A DNA stretch of 44,292 nt. It comes from DASPJL01 sp035628645. Its GTDB lineage: Bacteria; Bacteroidota; Bacteroidia; Cytophagales; Cyclobacteriaceae. Under the pieces are notes generated by a model. It did no database searches and was not told the origin of the DNA. It worked only from the letters and a program-made list of their open reading frames with translations. Below, piece after piece: positions 42,187-44,292 of this stretch (position 1 is its first letter; the number at the start of each line of letters is the position of its first letter). The DNA lies in contig DASPJL010000047.1 in assembly GCA_035628645.1 (NCBI GenBank), positions 1-44,292 on the forward strand. Reading direction: 5' to 3'. A program made the position numbers and the translations under genes.

Positions 42187-42219
42187 GAGTGGAGAAGGAG
42201 TGGACAAAGAGTGGAGAAA
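42187..42219 (+). repeat. three 11-bp tandem units (GAGTGGAGAAG type)
   Basis: GAGTGGAGAAG, GAGTGGACAAA and GAGTGGAGAAA follow each other directly. A purine-rich strand bias is evident. Confidence 0.55.
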
Positions 42220-42297
42220 AAAGCCGGCCTTACCAAAAACCTCCCGATGATCCAATACCATTTATGGAATCCCTGGAAAAAATGATAAAATAATTAA

Positions 42298-42336
42298 TAC
42301 TTCGCAGATTGGCTGCGAAGTAGCCTTCTACTTTTG
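42298..42336 (+). promoter_or_regulatory. promoter overlapped by a 9-bp inverted repeat
   Basis: TACTTCGCA / TGCGAAGTA (42298-42306 and 42314-42322) flank a 7-base loop that contains a TTG (42309-42311). A TACTTTTG -7 box lies 17 bases further on (42329-42336). This could be an operator-promoter for the DUF6266 gene, with a leader of about 95 bases. Confidence 0.45.
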
Positions 42337-42436
42337 CCTTAAATACTTAAGAAAAAAAGAAGAGTGCGGACTAGTTACCATCTAGCCAATCCTTTGAAAC
42401 ACTTTTACTAAACTGATAACTATAAACTTATAAAAT

Positions 42437-43018
42437 ATGGCTCGCGTAGTAAACAACAACTTCACCGCAGGAATCAGCGGAAAGGTCGGAAGAGACATGG
42501 TTTTCAAAACCTGGAAGAACGGCAATACTTACCTGTATCAAAAGTCTGAAAAACCCAAAAAGCAAAGTCCTAAGCAAAAAGCAAACAGAACGAGATTTCA
42601 AATGGCTACCTTTTTTGCAAAATCCATGATGAAGGTTCCTGCAAAAAAGGCTGAATACTGGGAAAAAGCCAGGAAACTCAATCTTCCCAATGCCTATACC
42701 GCGGCCATTACCGAGTATATGAGGAGCCCGGAAATTACTAATGTAGATTTATCCGCTTACCAGGGAAAAGCAACAGATGAAATTAAAATCAAGGCAAGGA
42801 AAAAGAACTTTGAGGTGGAGACAGTAGAAGTGGTTATTCTGGATAAAGAAGGCAAAGAACTTGAGTCAGGGAAGGCAGAAAAAATAAACAGGTGGGAGGA
42901 TTGGATTTACAAGGCAAAGGGTAGCAGTGATAAAGCGGTAAAATTTGTGGTGAAGGCGAGGGATAGGATAGGGAATTTAAGGGAAAGCAGGATTGAATCA
43001 GGGAATTCCGCTTATTAA
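42437..43018 (+). CDS. DUF6266-like protein
   Basis: This 193-residue protein is cytoplasmic and basic at its N-terminus, with AGISGKVGRDMVFKTWKNGNTYLYQKS and KQSPKQKANRTRFQMATFFAK, matching DUF6266 proteins of Bacteroidota. The C-terminal half has immunoglobulin-like strand patterns (TDEIKIKARKKNFEVETVEVVILDK). Function is unknown; such genes are usually lineage-specific and sometimes near mobile elements. The upstream region has an inverted-repeat promoter. Confidence 0.75.
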   Translation: MARVVNNNFTAGISGKVGRDMVFKTWKNGNTYLYQKSEKPKKQSPKQKANRTRFQMATFFAKSMMKVPAKKAEYWEKARKLNLPNAYTAAITEYMRSPEITNVDLSAYQGKATDEIKIKARKKNFEVETVEVVILDKEGKELESGKAEKINRWEDWIYKAKGSSDKAVKFVVKARDRIGNLRESRIESGNSAY

Positions 43019-43155
43019 AAGAACTTGAGGGTATTTTTAATCTTCTGAATCAACTAGCCTTGCATTGAATACTCCTTACCACAACTTCTGTTAATAAAGA
43101 ACTGAGACTAGGTATATACTTAAAATTAACGTTAAGGCTTGAGAATACCTCCTTT

Positions 43156-43428
43156 TTAAATTGAAGAATGCGTAAGCCCATGAAAAGCGATGACGCTGGA
43201 TACCTCAGAATAAGAGGAAATAAAACGTTCAGTGCGGGGAGCAACCTCAGCAGACTCATCCTTTTGTTTATCCTCATCTTTATCTATTCTTTTAGGCTGA
43301 TTAAAAGTATTGCTGCATTGTCCAAGTGCTACCCATATAAGTATGAATACAACAACGGTTCCCAAACATCCTCCGCCCAGTGCCCTGGCGCCTAATCCGG
43401 CTATAATTGCTCTGAAAAAATTATTCAT
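43156..43428 (-). CDS. small membrane protein with GGGC motif
   Basis: This 90-residue protein has an N-terminal FFRAIIAGLGARALGGGCLGTVVVFILIWVALGQC segment, a glycine-rich helix with two Cys, followed by a charged soluble tail. The same N-terminal pattern is common in small Bacteroidota membrane proteins. An opposite-strand frame over the same bases (43168-43395) is rejected in its favour. No function can be assigned. Confidence 0.7.
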   Translation of the reverse strand: MNNFFRAIIAGLGARALGGGCLGTVVVFILIWVALGQCSNTFNQPKRIDKDEDKQKDESAEVAPRTERFISSYSEVSSVIAFHGLTHSSI

Positions 43429-43646
43429 AAAATCTGATAATAAAATAGTTATGGAGTTAATATTTATCTCCTTTTCTACGAGCCGACATTATAGAAGTTG
43501 CTTTATTTACAACAAGTTATCTTACTTTTTAAGAGTGAACCTAAATTATTTTTCAACCCACCTCTTTCCTCTAAACCCTCCACTCATAAAAATCGATAAT
43601 ACAAAAAATCTAAGCCAATAAACCCTGAGAATCCGAATTTATTAGG

Positions 43647-43681
43647 CTTCCCACCTCTCGCTCTTATCTTCCAACTCCCCT
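43647..43681. repeat. heptad array downstream of the MFS gene
   Basis: CTTCCCA CCTCTCG CTCTTAT CTTCCAA CTCCCCT: five 7-bp units ending 14 bases from the MFS stop codon. Confidence 0.55.
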
Positions 43682-43695
43682 ATTTTCCCAATCGC

Positions 43696-44292
43696 TTACT
43701 TCCTCTCCACGTCAGGCAAAAAAACGGTGAGCAATCCAATGAGCGGAAGAAAAGCACATACCTGATAAACATAAATAATGCTTGTGGAGTCAGCGAGTTT
43801 GCCCAATAATGCAGAACCTATGCCACCCATTCCAAATGCAAATCCAAAAAATAATCCTGCAATCATTCCTACTTTTCCGGGAATAAGTTCCTGTGCATAT
43901 ACCAGAATAGCAGAAAATGCAGAGGCAAGTATTAAACCTATAAACACAGATAGAATACAAGTCCAGAATAAATCGACATGAGGCAGAAGCAACGTAAAGG
44001 GTGCTGCGCCAAGAATAGAAACCCAAATCACATATTTTCGTCCGATCCTGTCTCCAATAGGTCCGCCAAGAAACGTACCTACAGCGACAGAAAACAAAAA
44101 TATAAAGAGGTAAAGCTGCGAATCTTTTACCGAAACGTTGAATTTCTCCATCAGGTAGAAAGTATAATAACTGGTCATACTCGCCAGGTAAAAGTATTTT
44201 GAAAAAATGAGCAGGAGCAAAATAGCTATGGAAGAAATGATTTTCTTCCTTGTGACAAAAACCTTATTTTCACTATGCGCTTTATGGCTCTT
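43696..44292 (-). CDS. fosmidomycin-resistance-type MFS transporter (5' end outside window)
   Basis: The frame is open to the window edge, so only the C-terminal 198 residues are visible. They contain helices of a major-facilitator protein: LFIFLFSVAVGTFLGGPIGDRIGRKYVIWVSILG (the GDRIGRK loop motif), FSAILVYAQELIPGKVGMIAGLFFGFAFGMGGIGSALLGKLAD and a final FLPLIGLLTVFLPDVERK. This matches the Fsr family of efflux pumps, which export fosmidomycin and other compounds in E. coli. The substrate here is unknown. The visible Leu-rich start LLLLIF is internal, not the real start. Confidence 0.85.
   Translation of the reverse strand, partial: KSHKAHSENKVFVTRKKIISSIAILLLLIFSKYFYLASMTSYYTFYLMEKFNVSVKDSQLYLFIFLFSVAVGTFLGGPIGDRIGRKYVIWVSILGAAPFTLLLPHVDLFWTCILSVFIGLILASAFSAILVYAQELIPGKVGMIAGLFFGFAFGMGGIGSALLGKLADSTSIIYVYQVCAFLPLIGLLTVFLPDVERK

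Larger units (their letters stand above)
42048..42436. other. intergenic region with tandem 11-bp repeats and a promoter-like hairpin
   Basis: About 390 bases between divergent genes. GAGTGGA recurs at 42187, 42198 and 42209 in an 11-bp period. The palindrome and promoter at 42298-42336 are listed separately. No gene was seen. Confidence 0.5.

Noticed and set aside
43168..43395. Plus-strand frame overlapping the small membrane protein
   Set aside because: The minus-strand frame has the recognised GGGCLGT membrane pattern and a good ATG.
1..44292. tRNA or rRNA genes
   Set aside because: No cloverleaf-like block with a T-loop GTTCGAATC-type sequence or rRNA signature was seen on either strand.

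Overview
The window is chromosomal DNA from a member of the Bacteroidota, most like the Cytophagales and their relatives. The evidence is the low G+C content, a secreted protein with a type IX secretion (T9SS) C-terminal sorting domain, Bacteroidota-type promoters (TTG ... TAnnTTTG), a TonB with the Bacteroidota N-terminal motif NRNKSYGAYNLR, and families largely confined to the phylum (DUF3078, DUF4173, DUF6132, DUF6266). The genus cannot be read from the sequence. No rRNA, tRNA, CRISPR array, prophage or intact insertion sequence was seen.

Layout. (1) 1-5255, minus strand: an energy-transduction locus reading exbB - exbD - exbD - tonB, then a strong hairpin on the tonB stop codon, then a small membrane protein, an orphan PstS-like lipoprotein and a TPR protein that runs out of the window. 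(2) 5951-9940, minus: aminodeoxychorismate synthase component I (pabB), then an MBOAT O-acyltransferase followed by an SGNH-like partner, a typical pair for O-acylation of a surface polymer. (3) 10574-18710: a gamma-carbonic anhydrase, an 845-residue T9SS cargo protein (beta-helix plus two near-identical carbohydrate-binding modules), and, convergent with it, a four-gene exopolysaccharide operon: polyprenyl-phosphate sugar transferase, WecG/TagA, GT61 and GT4. (4) 18955-26085: a CHASE3-GAF sensor without an output domain, a small lipoprotein, CsbD, TruC, a secreted nuclease, a group III truncated haemoglobin, and a receiver / REC-PAS-PAS-DHp / receiver trio in which the middle protein has a phosphoacceptor-type helix but no ATPase domain.

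(5) 26401-30865, plus: a compact reactive-sulfur operon. An ArsR-type regulator with two Cys pairs sits behind an inverted-repeat operator placed between the -33 and -7 promoter boxes. Next come a TauE/SafE exporter, a CstB-like persulfide dioxygenase-rhodanese, an exported rhodanese-thioredoxin fusion, DUF6132 and a split YeeE/YedE thiosulfate-type transporter. (6) 30939-33181: lineage-specific surface proteins and a small protein with a CC motif. (7) 33271-37739, minus: dgkA and membrane proteins (DUF1361, unknown, DUF4173), then a winged-helix regulator and its membrane partner. The same operator, ACTTTG-N5-CAAAGT, occurs in front of both the regulator unit and the DUF4173 unit. (8) 37871-44292: an amidohydrolase, a decayed REP-associated tyrosine transposase with two copies of a long palindrome nearby, DUF3078, mscL, a Gfo/Idh/MocA oxidoreductase, DUF6266, a small membrane protein and the end of a fosmidomycin-resistance-type MFS transporter.

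A structural theme of the last 11 kb is repetitive DNA between genes: arrays with a 7-bp period lying at or next to stop codons, long inverted repeats, and a dispersed TGCTGAAATAA element. One palindrome copy supplies the stop codon of the gene it adjoins.
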